From contig NZ_WQHX01000007.1 in assembly GCF_013035425.1 (NCBI RefSeq), positions 186,001 through 250,000 of the forward strand: a stretch of DNA of 64,000 nucleotides, read 5' to 3'. The notes beneath the pieces are model-generated. The model worked only from the letters and a program-made list of their open reading frames with translations, was not told where the DNA came from and did no database searches. The DNA comes from Ruegeria arenilitoris (GTDB taxonomy: Bacteria > Pseudomonadota > Alphaproteobacteria > Rhodobacterales > Rhodobacteraceae). Shown one piece after another: positions 30,625 to 39,985 of this stretch. The translations under genes were made by a program, and so were the position numbers. Positions within the stretch are counted from its first letter, which is position 1; the number at the start of each line of letters is the position of its first letter.

Positions 30625-31887
30625 ATGAAGGACTTTAGCACCATTACCGCAATGATGGCCGATCTTGGAAAGCGCGCCAAAGCGGCTTCGCAGGAGCTTG
30701 CCTTTGCCTCTGCTGAACGTAAGCACGCTGCTTTGATCGCTGCGGCCGAGGCTGTCTGGAGCAATCGCGCTAAAATCATCGAAGAAAACAAAAAAGATCT
30801 AGAATACGGACGAGACAAGGGCCTGAGTCCAGCTATGATGGATCGCCTGATGCTGGATGAAGCACGCGTTCAAAGCATGGTCGACGGGTTGCGAACTGTC
30901 GCAGATCAACCTGACCCTGTGGGTGAAGTTCTGACGGAATGGGATATGGCCTCAGGCCTCAACATTCAACGTGTCCGAACTCCGCTAGGTGTTATCGGTG
31001 TTATTTATGAGAGTCGCCCCAATGTAACTGCCGATGCGGGTGCCTTGTGTTTGAAATCGGGCAATGCAGTAATATTACGCGGTGGATCTGAAAGCTTTAA
31101 TTCTTCTAAGGCTATTCACGCATGCCTCGTCCAGGGGTTAAAGGCCGCGAACCTGCCGGAAGATGCGATTCAATTGATACCAACGCGGGATCGGACCGCT
31201 GTGCAGGAACTCCTGACCATGACCGATTACGTGGACGTCATTGTCCCGCGTGGCGGAAAAGGCCTGGTCGGCCTTGTACAACGCGAAGCAAGGGTGCCAG
31301 TGTTCGCGCATCTTGAAGGCATCGTTCACATCTATGTGGATAAATCGGCCGACCCCAAAAAGACATTGGATGTGGTCCTGAATGCCAAAACTCGTCGCAC
31401 AGGAATTTGTGGTGCTGCCGAATGTCTGTTGGTACATCAGGACATTGCAGACACCCTAGGCCGAGATTTAATCGCTGCCCTTTTGGCTGCCGGTGTCGAG
31501 GTTCATACCGAAGGCACATTGGTAATTGATGGATGCATCGCTGCTTCGGAAGACGATTGGGGCAAGGAGTTTCTAGACAGTATCATCGCCGCAAAACCGG
31601 TCGCTAACATCGACGCGGCCATCGATCATATTCGAGCCTTTGGTTCAAATCATACGGATTGTATTATGACCGAGGACGCCAAAGCGGCTGAGCGTTTCTT
31701 TGAACGCCTGGACAGCGCAATTCTCATGCACAATGCCTCGACCCAATTCGCAGATGGCGGAGAGTTTGGAATGGGCGCAGAGATCGGCATCGCAACTGGA
31801 AAGATGCACGCCCGAGGGCCGGTAGGTGCAGCTCAGCTTACGAGTTTCAAATATTTGGTGCGTGGGAACGGTACAACCCGCACCTAA
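30625..31887 (+). CDS. proA: Gamma-glutamyl phosphate reductase ProA
   Basis: Second step of proline synthesis: NADPH-dependent reduction of glutamyl 5-phosphate to the semialdehyde. 420 residues of the aldehyde dehydrogenase superfamily; the catalytic Cys is in [31 protein letters not shown] and the C-terminal GRGPVG-like [15 protein letters not shown] are diagnostic. Forms an operon with obgE and proB. Its end overlaps the convergent chpT-like gene by four bases. Confidence 0.97.
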   Translation: MKDFSTITAMMADLGKRAKAASQELAFASAERKHAALIAAAEAVWSNRAKIIEENKKDLEYGRDKGLSPAMMDRLMLDEARVQSMVDGLRTVADQPDPVGEVLTEWDMASGLNIQRVRTPLGVIGVIYESRPNVTADAGALCLKSGNAVILRGGSESFNSSKAIHACLVQGLKAANLPEDAIQLIPTRDRTAVQELLTMTDYVDVIVPRGGKGLVGLVQREARVPVFAHLEGIVHIYVDKSADPKKTLDVVLNAKTRRTGICGAAECLLVHQDIADTLGRDLIAALLAAGVEVHTEGTLVIDGCIAASEDDWGKEFLDSIIAAKPVANIDAAIDHIRAFGSNHTDCIMTEDAKAAERFFERLDSAILMHNASTQFADGGEFGMGAEIGIATGKMHARGPVGAAQLTSFKYLVRGNGTTRT

Positions 31888-32480
31888 AATCGAATTGCGA
31901 CACGGGTCGAGCTTGTCTCGACCGTGACCTTGCTGCCGTGCGATGCAGCTGCTTTCAGCAGCATCGCAAACTGAACTTGCGATGGCATGATCTTATGGGG
32001 AAGGCGCCCAGTGCAAAGGTACTTCCACAGATCTGAGTCCAGATGCAACTTGTCGGCCATTCCCCATACGGTCCAGCCGTTATCTTGTTTTTCAACTGTG
32101 GCTTCTCCGCCCAAGGGCATTGCGCTTTCAATACACATAAGTGCAAGAAACACTAGTTTCGCCTGATTACGCGGTACAGCATTCGCCACCAACCAGTGAA
32201 CCCGCAAACGCCCTGCGTTTTCGACATCCTTCAGCAAACTGCCGATTTCCGATTTGCCCAATGGCTGATCGCTAGCTGGCCCGAAAGCGACGCGAAAAAA
32301 CCGAATCTTCGCCGCAGCATTACCGACGCTACCCGAGATCAGCTCCATCTCAGGACCCTGCACTGAACCGACCATATCCAACAATTCCAGACCGTTAGTG
32401 ATCGCACCTACAGGGCTGATCAGATCATGACAGATCCGGGACCCGACCAATTCGGCCAGGTTGACGTCGATGTCACCCAT
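31884..32480 (-). CDS. chpT: Histidine phosphotransferase ChpT
   Basis: Relays phosphate from the hybrid kinase CckA to CtrA and CpdR in alphaproteobacteria. 198 residues. The phospho-accepting His is in [21 protein letters not shown] near residue 18, the diagnostic sequence. The C-terminal half resembles a degenerate histidine-kinase ATPase fold without nucleotide-binding boxes. A CtrA-type site elsewhere in this window (56656-56670) fits an active CtrA pathway. Divergent from the DUF3553 gene. Confidence 0.9.
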   Translation of the reverse strand: MGDIDVNLAELVGSRICHDLISPVGAITNGLELLDMVGSVQGPEMELISGSVGNAAAKIRFFRVAFGPASDQPLGKSEIGSLLKDVENAGRLRVHWLVANAVPRNQAKLVFLALMCIESAMPLGGEATVEKQDNGWTVWGMADKLHLDSDLWKYLCTGRLPHKIMPSQVQFAMLLKAAASHGSKVTVETSSTRVAIRF

Positions 32481-32525
32481 GCGTAACTCCTGTTAGACCT
32501 GCCATTGCCGGACCGGAGACACCGC

Positions 32526-32708
32526 ATGACAGATTTTAATGCTATTCTTGCACCGGGCATGTATGTCCGTCACCCCGATTTTCCCGATTGGGGCGTTGGA
32601 CAGGTTCAGTCCAACATCGCGGGTAAGATCACCGTAAACTTTCGCGAGCAGGGGAAAGTGGTGATTGACGGGACACGCATAGCCCTGATGCCGGTCTTTG
32701 ATCCGTGA
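32526..32708 (+). CDS. DUF3553 domain protein
   Basis: 60 residues from the ATG at 32526 (GGAG nine bases upstream). One compact domain: GMYVRHPDFPDWGVGQVQSNIAGKITV, then NFREQGKVVI. The pattern GxxVxHP..pdWGxGxV occurs in DUF3553 and resembles the CarD/TRCF RNA-polymerase-interaction beta fold. Function unknown. Paired divergently with chpT. Confidence 0.8.
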   Translation: MTDFNAILAPGMYVRHPDFPDWGVGQVQSNIAGKITVNFREQGKVVIDGTRIALMPVFDP

Positions 32709-32785
32709 AACTGGTTTAGAAAAGGTTAACAACTTTCACCAGACACCCGTATGTTGCTTTCGCTGAGAAAACTGAAGTATCAGCG

Positions 32786-32791
32786 TATAAT
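32786..32791 (+). promoter_or_regulatory. -10 element upstream of olsB
   Basis: TATAAT, 20 bases before the olsB start codon. No good -35 is visible at 16-18 bases. No Pho box is present in 32709-32811. Confidence 0.4.
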
Positions 32792-32811
32792 TTGAACGAC
32801 GGACAGACCAA

Positions 32812-33567
32812 ATGCCCGATGCCGGCCCTTCATTCACTGTCAAACTCGCCGAAACCGATGCGGAGATCAAAGCGGCGCAACGCCTTCGCTATGATGTTTT
32901 TGTACGTGAACTCGGCGGTGGCGGAGAAATGGTTGATCACTCTGAAAGGTTGGAAAAGGATCGGTTTGACCCGTATTTTGATCATATGTTGGTTTACGAT
33001 GACGTGACAGGAGAAGTTGTCGGTGTTTATAGGCTGTTACCGGATGATCGTGCAGTAGACATAGGTCAATTCTATTCAGAGGATGAATACGATCTGACCG
33101 TGCTAAAACAAGGCGGCCGGAAACTTTTGGAACTTGGGCGATCCTGTCTGCACAAGGACTATCGGGGGGGAACAGCCATGTACCATTTGTGGAATGGATT
33201 GGCTAAATATGTGGCTGAACGAAAGATCGAGGTCCTTTTCGGCGTAGCCAGTTTCCACGGAACCAATGTTCAGGAATTGGCGCAACCTCTTTCCATGTTG
33301 TATCACAACCATCTGGCCCCTCCTGATTTGCGGGTCAGGGCGCAGGCCGGTGTGTTTCAAAACATGAATATCGTCGGGCCGGAAGCGCTGGACCGACGAG
33401 CATCTATGCTACAAGTGCCTTCGCTGATCAAAGCTTATTTACGTTTGGGCGGTTTCGTGGGCGAGGGCGCCTTTATCGACCACGCCTTCAACACGACAGA
33501 CGTTTGTTTAGTGTTGGATACTGAACGAATGAACGAACGCCAGCGACGTATTTACGGTGGAGCCTGA
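32812..33567 (+). CDS. olsB: L-ornithine N-alpha-acyltransferase OlsB
   Basis: First step of ornithine lipid synthesis: transfers a 3-hydroxyacyl chain from acyl-ACP to ornithine. 251 residues of the GNAT-like OlsB family; conserved stretches are AAQRLRYDVFVRELGG, DPYFDHMLVYD, LELGRSCLHKDYRGG and YHNHLAPP. The gene directly precedes olsA and overlaps its ORF, giving the standard olsB-olsA pair. Such phosphorus-free lipids replace phospholipids in marine alphaproteobacteria. Confidence 0.93.
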   Translation: MPDAGPSFTVKLAETDAEIKAAQRLRYDVFVRELGGGGEMVDHSERLEKDRFDPYFDHMLVYDDVTGEVVGVYRLLPDDRAVDIGQFYSEDEYDLTVLKQGGRKLLELGRSCLHKDYRGGTAMYHLWNGLAKYVAERKIEVLFGVASFHGTNVQELAQPLSMLYHNHLAPPDLRVRAQAGVFQNMNIVGPEALDRRASMLQVPSLIKAYLRLGGFVGEGAFIDHAFNTTDVCLVLDTERMNERQRRIYGGA

Positions 33568-33571
33568 TCGG

Positions 33572-34408
33572 GTGAACGCACCTTTATGGAACAGTGACGA
33601 TGCCCCGGAACCTGTTGAGCTTGGCCTACTGGAATGGGCTCTAGTTTTTTTGCGCGGCCTTCCCCTAGCGATTTTGGTGTTTGGCGGCTTGCTCATTTTG
33701 CTGGCCGTGCGTTTGATCGAACGCCCGTTTTTCGGGGTTCAGCGCCCAATCACGCCTCATATTTCCCAGTTTGTCTGTCGAAACGCAATCCGAGTTTTGG
33801 GAATCGGGTTCTCCAGCACTGGGCAATTGATGGCTGAACGCGGCGCAGTTGTCGCCAATCATTCATCATGGTTGGATATTTTTGCGTTAAACGCCCGCAA
33901 GCGGGTCTATTTTGTTTCCAAAGCCGAAGTGGCGAATTGGCCTGGTATAGGATGGCTTGCCCGCGCGACTGGCACAGTTTTTATCGAAAGAAACCCTAAG
34001 AAAGCCAGGGAACAAACTCAGATTTTCCGGGAGCGCCTTACAGCCGGACACAAACTACTGTTTTTCCCCGAAGGCACTTCCACAGATGGATTGCGCGTTT
34101 TACCCTTTAAAACAACACTTTTCGCGGCATTCTTCACTGAAGAACTACACGATTTCATGCATGTTCAACCCGTCTCGGTTGTTTTTCACGCGCCGGTTGG
34201 GCAACCCAAACGATTTTACGGCTGGTGGGGGGACATGGACTTTGCACCCCATTTGCTCAAGACGCTTGGCGCACGAAAGCAAGGTTCGATTGAACTGATT
34301 TACCATTCACCGGCAAAGGTCAGCGACTTTGCGGACCGCAAGGCGCTGGCTGCTCACTGTGAGCAAGCTGTGCGTCACGCGCATGCATTTGCAAAGCTCG
34401 AAAAATAA
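33572..34408 (+). CDS. olsA: Lyso-ornithine lipid O-acyltransferase OlsA (PlsC family)
   Basis: Second step of ornithine lipid synthesis. 278 residues with an N-terminal membrane segment (GLPLAILVFGGLLILLAVRL) and the PlsC blocks VANHSSWLDIF (HX4D), GTVFIER and FFPEGTSTDG. I choose the GTG at 33572 with GGAG nine bases upstream; a GTG at 33557, overlapping olsB by 11 bases, is the alternative. Coupled to olsB. Confidence 0.92.
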   Translation: MNAPLWNSDDAPEPVELGLLEWALVFLRGLPLAILVFGGLLILLAVRLIERPFFGVQRPITPHISQFVCRNAIRVLGIGFSSTGQLMAERGAVVANHSSWLDIFALNARKRVYFVSKAEVANWPGIGWLARATGTVFIERNPKKAREQTQIFRERLTAGHKLLFFPEGTSTDGLRVLPFKTTLFAAFFTEELHDFMHVQPVSVVFHAPVGQPKRFYGWWGDMDFAPHLLKTLGARKQGSIELIYHSPAKVSDFADRKALAAHCEQAVRHAHAFAKLEK

Positions 34409-34421
34409 GGCTGATTGCCAC

Positions 34422-34450
34422 TTGCGCAGCATTAAATCGTACCTTATACG
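34422..34450 (+). promoter_or_regulatory. Promoter of rpsB-tsf
   Basis: TTGCGC (34422-34427), 17-base spacer, TATACG (34445-34450). The resulting leader of about 120 bases holds a small AAACC/GGGTTT stem near 34461-34478; no known leader motif recognised. Confidence 0.55.
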
Positions 34451-34576
34451 CGCGCTATTCAAAACCGCAGGCGGGGTTTGGCCTTTTTGAGGGAGACATC
34501 CTCACTAAGACCGCCGGTTGGAGCATCCGCTTCTTTCACCCCCGCCGAGGCGTAAACCGGAAAAGGAATAAATAGC

Positions 34577-35368
34577 ATGGCTCTTCCCGAGTTCACTATG
34601 CGTCAGTTGCTTGAAGCTGGCGTACACTTTGGTCACCAGACACAGCGCTGGAATCCGCGCATGGGCCCGTTCATCTACGGCTCGCGCAATGGTATCCACA
34701 TCATGGACCTGACTCAGACCGTTCCAATGCTGGATCAGGCTCTGCAAGCTATTCGTGACACCGTTGCAAAAGGTGGCCGTATTCTGTTCGTCGGCACCAA
34801 GCGCCAGGCAGCTCAGCCAATTGCTGACGCCGCCGAAAAGTCGGCTCAGTACTTTATGAACCATCGCTGGCTTGGCGGCACCCTGACCAACTGGAAAACT
34901 GTTTCTCAGTCGATCAACCGCTTGAACCAAATCGACGAAGCCATGGAAGCGGGGGCCGAAGGCCTAACCAAGAAAGAGCGTCTGGGCATGGAACGCGACC
35001 AACAGAAGCTGCAGGCTTCGCTAGGTGGTATCCGTGAGATGGGTGGCGTTCCGGATCTGTTGTTCGTCATCGACGTCAAGAAAGAAGCTCTGGCAATTGC
35101 TGAGGCCAACAAGCTTGGAATTCCGGTTGTGGCGGTTGTGGACACGAACTGTTCGCCTGACGGTGTGGACTACATCATTCCTGGAAACGACGACGCAGCC
35201 CGTGCGATCGCCCTATACTGCGATCTGGCGGCTCGTGCTGCGCTTGACGGTATGACAGCACAGTTGGGCGCCGCTGGTGTAGACCTGGGTGAGTTTGAAG
35301 AAGCTCCGGTTGAGGAAGCAGTCGCTGAAGAAGCTTCTGCGGAACCTGAAGCCTCGGCCGAAGCATAA
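34577..35368 (+). CDS. rpsB: 30S ribosomal protein S2
   Basis: 263 residues. Canonical blocks: [48 protein letters not shown] and [26 protein letters not shown]. The C-terminus has an acidic tail rich in Glu and Ala. AAAGGA precedes the ATG. First gene of the rpsB-tsf operon; a hairpin in the spacer separates it from tsf. Confidence 0.97.
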   Translation: MALPEFTMRQLLEAGVHFGHQTQRWNPRMGPFIYGSRNGIHIMDLTQTVPMLDQALQAIRDTVAKGGRILFVGTKRQAAQPIADAAEKSAQYFMNHRWLGGTLTNWKTVSQSINRLNQIDEAMEAGAEGLTKKERLGMERDQQKLQASLGGIREMGGVPDLLFVIDVKKEALAIAEANKLGIPVVAVVDTNCSPDGVDYIIPGNDDAARAIALYCDLAARAALDGMTAQLGAAGVDLGEFEEAPVEEAVAEEASAEPEASAEA

Positions 35369-35392
35369 GCTGCCCGTCACGTAACTGACATA

Positions 35393-35416
35393 TGGGGCAG
35401 GGTATGACCTGCCCCA
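35393..35416 (+). other. Intercistronic hairpin between rpsB and tsf
   Basis: TGGGGCAGG (35393-35401) pairs with CCTGCCCCA (35408-35416). The following ATTCCGTTTG is not a proper T-run, so it acts as a partial terminator or 3'-end stabiliser rather than a full stop. Confidence 0.6.
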
Positions 35417-35445
35417 ATTCCGTTTGAATTGAGGAGAGCCAAAAG

Positions 35446-36321
35446 ATGGCAATCACAGCAGCAATGGTTAAAGAACTGCGCGACTCGACTGGCGCAGGCA
35501 TGATGGACGCGAAAAAGGCGCTGACTGAAACCGGCGGCAACATGGACGAGGCCGTGGATTGGCTCCGCACCAAGGGTTTGGCTAAAGCGGCCAAAAAATC
35601 CGGTCGCACCGCCGCTGAAGGTCTTGTTGCGGTTCACGTCGACGGTGGCAATGGCGTTGCTGTCGAAGTGAATTCAGAAACCGACTTCGTTGCAAAAAAC
35701 GGCGAATTCCAAGAAATGGTTGGAAAGATCACTTACGCGGCAGAGGGCGTTAACAACGTCGAAGAGTTGCTGGCCGCTGACCTGGGCGGGAAATCGGTTG
35801 CGGACACACTGACTGACAAGATCGCCACCATTGGCGAAAACATGTCAGTCCGCCGCATGTCAAAGCTGTCTGGCGAAACGGTCGTATCTTATGTCCACAA
35901 CGCTGCAACAAACGGCATGGGTAAAATCGGTGTTTTGGTCGCGCTTACAGGTGGAGACGAAGCAATCGGCAAACAGGTTGCAATGCACATTGCCGCTGTG
36001 AACCCGGCCGCTTTGTCTGAAGCAGACATGGACCCAGCCGTTGTCGAAAAAGAAAAGCAGGTTCAGATGGACATCGCCCGTGAGTCCGGAAAGCCGGAGC
36101 AGGTCATCGAAAAGATGATCGAGGGACGCATGAAGAAGTTCGTGGCCGAATCGACTCTGTTGAACCAACAGTTTGTCGTTAACCCGGATCTGACCGTCGA
36201 AGCAGCTGCAAAAGAAGCAGGAGCGACCATCACCGGTTTCATTCGCATGGAAGTTGGCGAGGGAATCGTGGTGGAAAAAGAAGACTTCGCTGCTGAAGTC
36301 GCAAAAGCGGCACAAGGCTAA
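35446..36321 (+). CDS. tsf: Elongation factor Ts
   Basis: Guanine nucleotide exchange factor for EF-Tu. 291 residues: N-terminal UBA-like domain ([21 protein letters not shown]), the TDFVAKN motif ([12 protein letters not shown]) that inserts near the EF-Tu magnesium site, and the dimer/coiled-coil region before the C-terminus. GAGGAGAG precedes the ATG. Strong terminator downstream. Confidence 0.97.
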   Translation: MAITAAMVKELRDSTGAGMMDAKKALTETGGNMDEAVDWLRTKGLAKAAKKSGRTAAEGLVAVHVDGGNGVAVEVNSETDFVAKNGEFQEMVGKITYAAEGVNNVEELLAADLGGKSVADTLTDKIATIGENMSVRRMSKLSGETVVSYVHNAATNGMGKIGVLVALTGGDEAIGKQVAMHIAAVNPAALSEADMDPAVVEKEKQVQMDIARESGKPEQVIEKMIEGRMKKFVAESTLLNQQFVVNPDLTVEAAAKEAGATITGFIRMEVGEGIVVEKEDFAAEVAKAAQG

Positions 36322-36360
36322 AATAGCTTCCGGTCCTACCAGAACCGCGATGCCAGATAG

Positions 36361-36394
36361 ACCGGTCACTTTCTAAGTGGCCGGTTTTCTTTTG
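36361..36394 (+). terminator. Rho-independent terminator after tsf
   Basis: ACCGGTCACTT (36361-36371) pairs with AAGTGGCCGGT (36375-36385) around TCT, followed by TTTCTTTTG. Confidence 0.92.
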
Positions 36395-36425
36395 TCTTTC
36401 ACAAAGGTTTCAATGCTTTAGAAAT

Positions 36426-36468
36426 GGAAAAGGGGAGCCCCGCATGATGGGGATGGACAGGGCTCCCC
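36426..36468 (-). terminator. Minus-strand terminator in the tsf-luxR interval
   Basis: GGGGAGCCC (36432-36440) pairs with GGGCTCCCC (36460-36468). On the minus strand TTTTCC follows, so it ends leftward transcription. It lies 200 bases beyond the LuxR-type gene, so either luxR has a long 3' UTR or a separate small RNA is made from 36470-36670. That stretch also holds a 13-base palindrome (36635-36647) and no convincing gene. Confidence 0.65.
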
Positions 36469-36674
36469 GGGATTCCAACGAAACGACGCGGACGAATAGA
36501 CGCCGTTCAATCAGAGCGATCAGAGAGCTTTGGTATAGCAAAGATCCGATCAAAACGTTCCCTGGCTAAAGCCACCACTCACGGAACATTATCAATCTGC
36601 AATTTTTCTATAAGATTTGGAAGTCATGATTTCCTTACCTAAGGTAAACTTGCGCGTTGGGCTTTAAAAACCCT

Positions 36675-37430
36675 TTAAACTTCCATTACAAACATCTGAT
36701 TTTGAAGCGATGCCTTTAATACAGCCTGAGCCGTTGTCTCAACACTAAGTGCTTCGCGCGCTAGACGAAGGTGTTTTTCGACTGTGGCAGACGTCAGCCC
36801 CATCAAAACAGCGATATCTTGCGTCGTCTTGCCATCGCCGACCCACTGAAGGGCCTCCCTTTGGCGCTTTGTCAGCGCGCGGTTGGGTGCGTTGTAGGGA
36901 AGGGTCAGGATTTTCAAATGGGCGATGTTGTTCATCAACAGAATATCATCGCCATGATTACTCCAAATTTCATCGACTTCATCCTGCGTCTGGTTTCCAT
37001 ACGACGCCATGGAGATCGCGCCTTTTGACCGCATCGAAACCGAATTAAAGCTGATCGTGAATCCAGCCGTCACACCTTTGGATTTGTTGAATTCATAAAC
37101 CTGACGCTCTTTTTCGGTCATCGCGCCGCTGGACGCCATCTCTTGAATCATGCGCCAGCTGGCTGCTCCCTCGTTCTTCAAGGCCCATTGCAACATGGGA
37201 GCATGAAAATAAAGGCCCGAGTGCACAAATCCTTCGAGGTAGTCGTTACTGTGGTTGGTCAGGATCACAAAATCCTCAGGATCACCCAGCGATGTTTCGG
37301 TTCGGTATAGTGTGTGCCCGTACAACAGGCGATCGAAACCATAGTTGGACATCTGCCGGCAATGAGCATCCCAAAGCTCTTCAAGCGTTTTTGTGTAGCT
37401 GAGAAAGTTGAGATACTCGGTTAAATTCAT
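36675..37430 (-). CDS. LuxR-family regulator with autoinducer-binding-type domain
   Basis: 251 residues. The N-terminal half aligns with the autoinducer-binding fold; the C-terminal half is a GerE/LuxR helix-turn-helix (LTKRQREALQWVGDGKTTQDIAVLMGL). In classical AHL receptors an Asp-Pro pair contacts the signal; here the equivalent stretch reads YFHAPMLQWA, with Ala before Pro, and the upstream Trp is replaced. Binding of a standard AHL is therefore uncertain. No luxI gene is nearby, so it is a solo. The start overlaps the aroQ stop by four bases. Confidence 0.85.
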   Translation of the reverse strand: MNLTEYLNFLSYTKTLEELWDAHCRQMSNYGFDRLLYGHTLYRTETSLGDPEDFVILTNHSNDYLEGFVHSGLYFHAPMLQWALKNEGAASWRMIQEMASSGAMTEKERQVYEFNKSKGVTAGFTISFNSVSMRSKGAISMASYGNQTQDEVDEIWSNHGDDILLMNNIAHLKILTLPYNAPNRALTKRQREALQWVGDGKTTQDIAVLMGLTSATVEKHLRLAREALSVETTAQAVLKASLQNQMFVMEV

Positions 37431-37876
37431 CCCACATTGTCCTTCGACAAATATGCCGCCAAAGCATCCAATGCCATAACATAGCTTTGCGCGCCAAAGC
37501 CGCAGACCTGTCCGATAGAAACTCGGGCGATATATGACGTGTGCCGAAAAGTCTCACGTGCGTGAATATTTGACATGTGTACTTCGACAACGGGGACCTC
37601 TGCTGAGGCGATCGCATCCATCAACGCGACCGAAGTGTGAGTATAAGCACCGGCGTTCAAAACAATTCCGTCCTGAACGCCACGCGCCGCATGAATTGCG
37701 TCGATCAACACTCCTTCGTGGTTGGACTGAAGATGCGACACACTTTGGCCCAGCGTTTCGCCATGCGAGACACAGAGGTCTTCAACCTCTTTTAGTGTAG
37801 TCCGGCCATAGAACTCTGGTTGTCTCATGCCTAGCATGTTCAGATTTGGGCCGTTCAGAACCAGTATCTTCGTCAT
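37427..37876 (-). CDS. aroQ: Type II 3-dehydroquinate dehydratase AroQ
   Basis: Third step of the shikimate pathway. 149 residues, typical of the dodecameric type II enzyme. LVLNGPNLNMLGMRQPEFYG carries the catalytic Tyr; QSNHEGVLIDAIH, NAGAYTHTSVALMDA and VEVHMSNIHARETFRH complete the site. GGGGATGG precedes the ATG. Coupled to the downstream LuxR-type gene. Confidence 0.97.
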   Translation of the reverse strand: MTKILVLNGPNLNMLGMRQPEFYGRTTLKEVEDLCVSHGETLGQSVSHLQSNHEGVLIDAIHAARGVQDGIVLNAGAYTHTSVALMDAIASAEVPVVEVHMSNIHARETFRHTSYIARVSIGQVCGFGAQSYVMALDALAAYLSKDNVG

Positions 37877-38004
37877 TTACAAACCATCCCCATTTTTTTC
37901 GTGATAAACCCGAAACGTGGGGGCGTCCAGCAGGCAGTTGGCTATAAGGTCGGCACGATTTTTTTCATTCTGGATCAATGCGCCACGCGTGACTGTGAAC
38001 AAAT

Positions 38005-39006
38005 TCACACGCTGTCCATCGTGACGACGACTTTTCCAAGAACAGAGCGGCTCTCAAGGGCTTCCAATGCATTACCGCCCTGGCTTAGCGGGAAGGTCGC
38101 GCTGATTTGAGGTTTGATTTTTCCAGCTTGATACAGATTGAATAACTCTTTCATGTTTTCAGCATGTCCTTTTGGATCCCGAAAAACAGAAGCGCCCCAA
38201 AACACTCCAACGATCTGGCAGCCTTTCAAGAGAGAAAGGTTTAGCGGAATACGGGGAATACCCGCTGGAAAGCCGACGACCAAAAATCGCCCGCTCCACG
38301 CCATCGCGCGCAAGGCCGGTTCAGAATAATCTCCTCCTACGGCATCATAGACTACATCCACTCCGTCACCGCCAGCCAACGATTTGATTTCAGAAGAAAA
38401 TGCTTTTTGGGCGTCTTTGTCCAAATCACGAGCGTAGACTAGCGTTTCATCCGCGCCCAGCTTACGACAGAACTCAGCCTTTTGGTTGGATGAGACTGCA
38501 GCGATCACACGCGCGCCTGAGGCTTTAGCAAGCTGAATTGCCGCAGACCCAACTCCCCCAGCGGCACCCAAGACCAAAAGGGTTTCGCCCGATTTCAATC
38601 CGGCGCGATCCTTGAGCGCATAATATGATGTGCCGTAAGTAAAAATAAAACAGGCAGCATCTTGGTATGACATATCAGGCGGGATCCTTACCGCCATGGA
38701 AGCGTTTAATGTTAGGTGGGTTGCAAACCCTCCGTGTCCCGTCAATGCAAGTATCCGGTCGCCGCGAGTATATCCCGTTACATCTTCGCCAAGCTCAATT
38801 ATTTCCCCTGCAATTTCACCACCTGGAGCAAAAGGGCGGGGTGGTTTGATCTGATACAGATCACGGATCATCAAAGTATCGGGAAAGTTGACGCCCGTGG
38901 CGTGAACACGAATCAATAGCTCGCCTTTGGCTGGCTTCGGATCGGGCAGGGTGGTCAGCTCCAGCGTTTCAGGTCCGCCCTTTGTGACGCTCAGTAATGC
39001 CTTCAT
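38005..39006 (-). CDS. NADPH:quinone oxidoreductase family protein (MDR)
   Basis: 333-residue zinc-free medium-chain reductase. N-terminal domain with RVHATGVNFPDTLMIRDLYQ; nucleotide-binding motif LVLGAAGGVGSAAIQLAKA; later VDVVYDAVGGDY. The family reduces quinones or enoyl-type substrates with NADPH. AGAGGGAC precedes the ATG. Divergent from an SDR gene, 126 bases apart, at the edge of a group of acyl-CoA related genes. Confidence 0.88.
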   Translation of the reverse strand: MKALLSVTKGGPETLELTTLPDPKPAKGELLIRVHATGVNFPDTLMIRDLYQIKPPRPFAPGGEIAGEIIELGEDVTGYTRGDRILALTGHGGFATHLTLNASMAVRIPPDMSYQDAACFIFTYGTSYYALKDRAGLKSGETLLVLGAAGGVGSAAIQLAKASGARVIAAVSSNQKAEFCRKLGADETLVYARDLDKDAQKAFSSEIKSLAGGDGVDVVYDAVGGDYSEPALRAMAWSGRFLVVGFPAGIPRIPLNLSLLKGCQIVGVFWGASVFRDPKGHAENMKELFNLYQAGKIKPQISATFPLSQGGNALEALESRSVLGKVVVTMDSV

Positions 39007-39132
39007 TAGTCCCTCTTGCCTCTTGCCTCGTTGGAAATGAAATCGTTGGATTACTGTTGAGCGTTGTCAAGTTAGATGCTTGCATTGTGCCGCAAGGACC
39101 TTCAACGCAAACGCTAAAGAAATGGAGTAACC

Positions 39133-39951
39133 ATGACGCCCGAGACCCTGTTTTCACTCAATGGAAAAACAGCCCTTGTAACTGGCGGGGCGACCGGAAT
39201 AGGTCGAATGGCGGCCGAGGCGTTAGTGCATTCCGGAGCGCATGTTTTGATAGCTTCACGCAAAGGCGACGCCTGTGAGGCAGTCGCAGCTGAGTTAAAT
39301 GCGCTCGACGCGCCGGGATCGGCAGAAGGATTTACCGGAGACATAAGCAGTGAGGAAGGCATCGCTGCGCTGGTGGATGAGATCAACAAGCGCACTCAAA
39401 AGCTTGAGATACTTATGAATAATGCCGGTGTTAGTTGGGGCGCACCTATGGGGCAGTTCCCATATTCCGCATGGGACAAAGTAATGTCAGTAAACGTAGC
39501 AGGGATATTTGAACTAACCCAACGGCTGCTTCCTTTACTTATGAGCTCTGCTACAGAAGACGACCCTGCGCGTATTTTGAACGTAGGTTCTGTCATGGGT
39601 GAGGTGCCTATGGGTGACGGAGCATACAGTTATTCTGCGTCCAAAGCGGCAGTGCTGCACCTTACAAAAATCATGGCCAAGGAATTGGCTCCTTACCGGA
39701 TCACCGTTAACGCGCTTGCTCCAGGGCCGTTCGTTTCCCGAATGACCGCTTTTGCCACAGAAGATGAGGACAAGAGGGAAAAGGTCGGCCAATCTGTGCC
39801 ATTGGGAAGGGTCGGGCACCCCGAAGATATCGGCGGCTGCGTGTTGTTTCTGTGCGGACGTGGCGGCGGCTATGTAACCGGAGCGGTCATTCCGGTTTCG
39901 GGCGGTATTAATGTTCAGACCGCAGACAACATCTTTGCTGCTGCCCTTTGA
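39133..39951 (+). CDS. SDR family oxidoreductase (RhlG-like)
   Basis: 272-residue short-chain dehydrogenase. Cofactor motif TGGATGIGRMAAE, NNAGVSWGAP, catalytic Ser in NVGSVMGE and YSYSASKAAVLHL with Tyr and Lys, PGPFVSRMT after. The arginine-type residue ASRKGD after strand 2 suggests NADPH use. The pattern resembles RhlG-like 3-oxoacyl reductases. Followed 34 bases later by the phosphotransferase gene. Confidence 0.88.
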   Translation: MTPETLFSLNGKTALVTGGATGIGRMAAEALVHSGAHVLIASRKGDACEAVAAELNALDAPGSAEGFTGDISSEEGIAALVDEINKRTQKLEILMNNAGVSWGAPMGQFPYSAWDKVMSVNVAGIFELTQRLLPLLMSSATEDDPARILNVGSVMGEVPMGDGAYSYSASKAAVLHLTKIMAKELAPYRITVNALAPGPFVSRMTAFATEDEDKREKVGQSVPLGRVGHPEDIGGCVLFLCGRGGGYVTGAVIPVSGGINVQTADNIFAAAL

Positions 39952-39985
39952 TGGCAAGTGGATTTTTTCAAGTTAAGAGGCTGAC

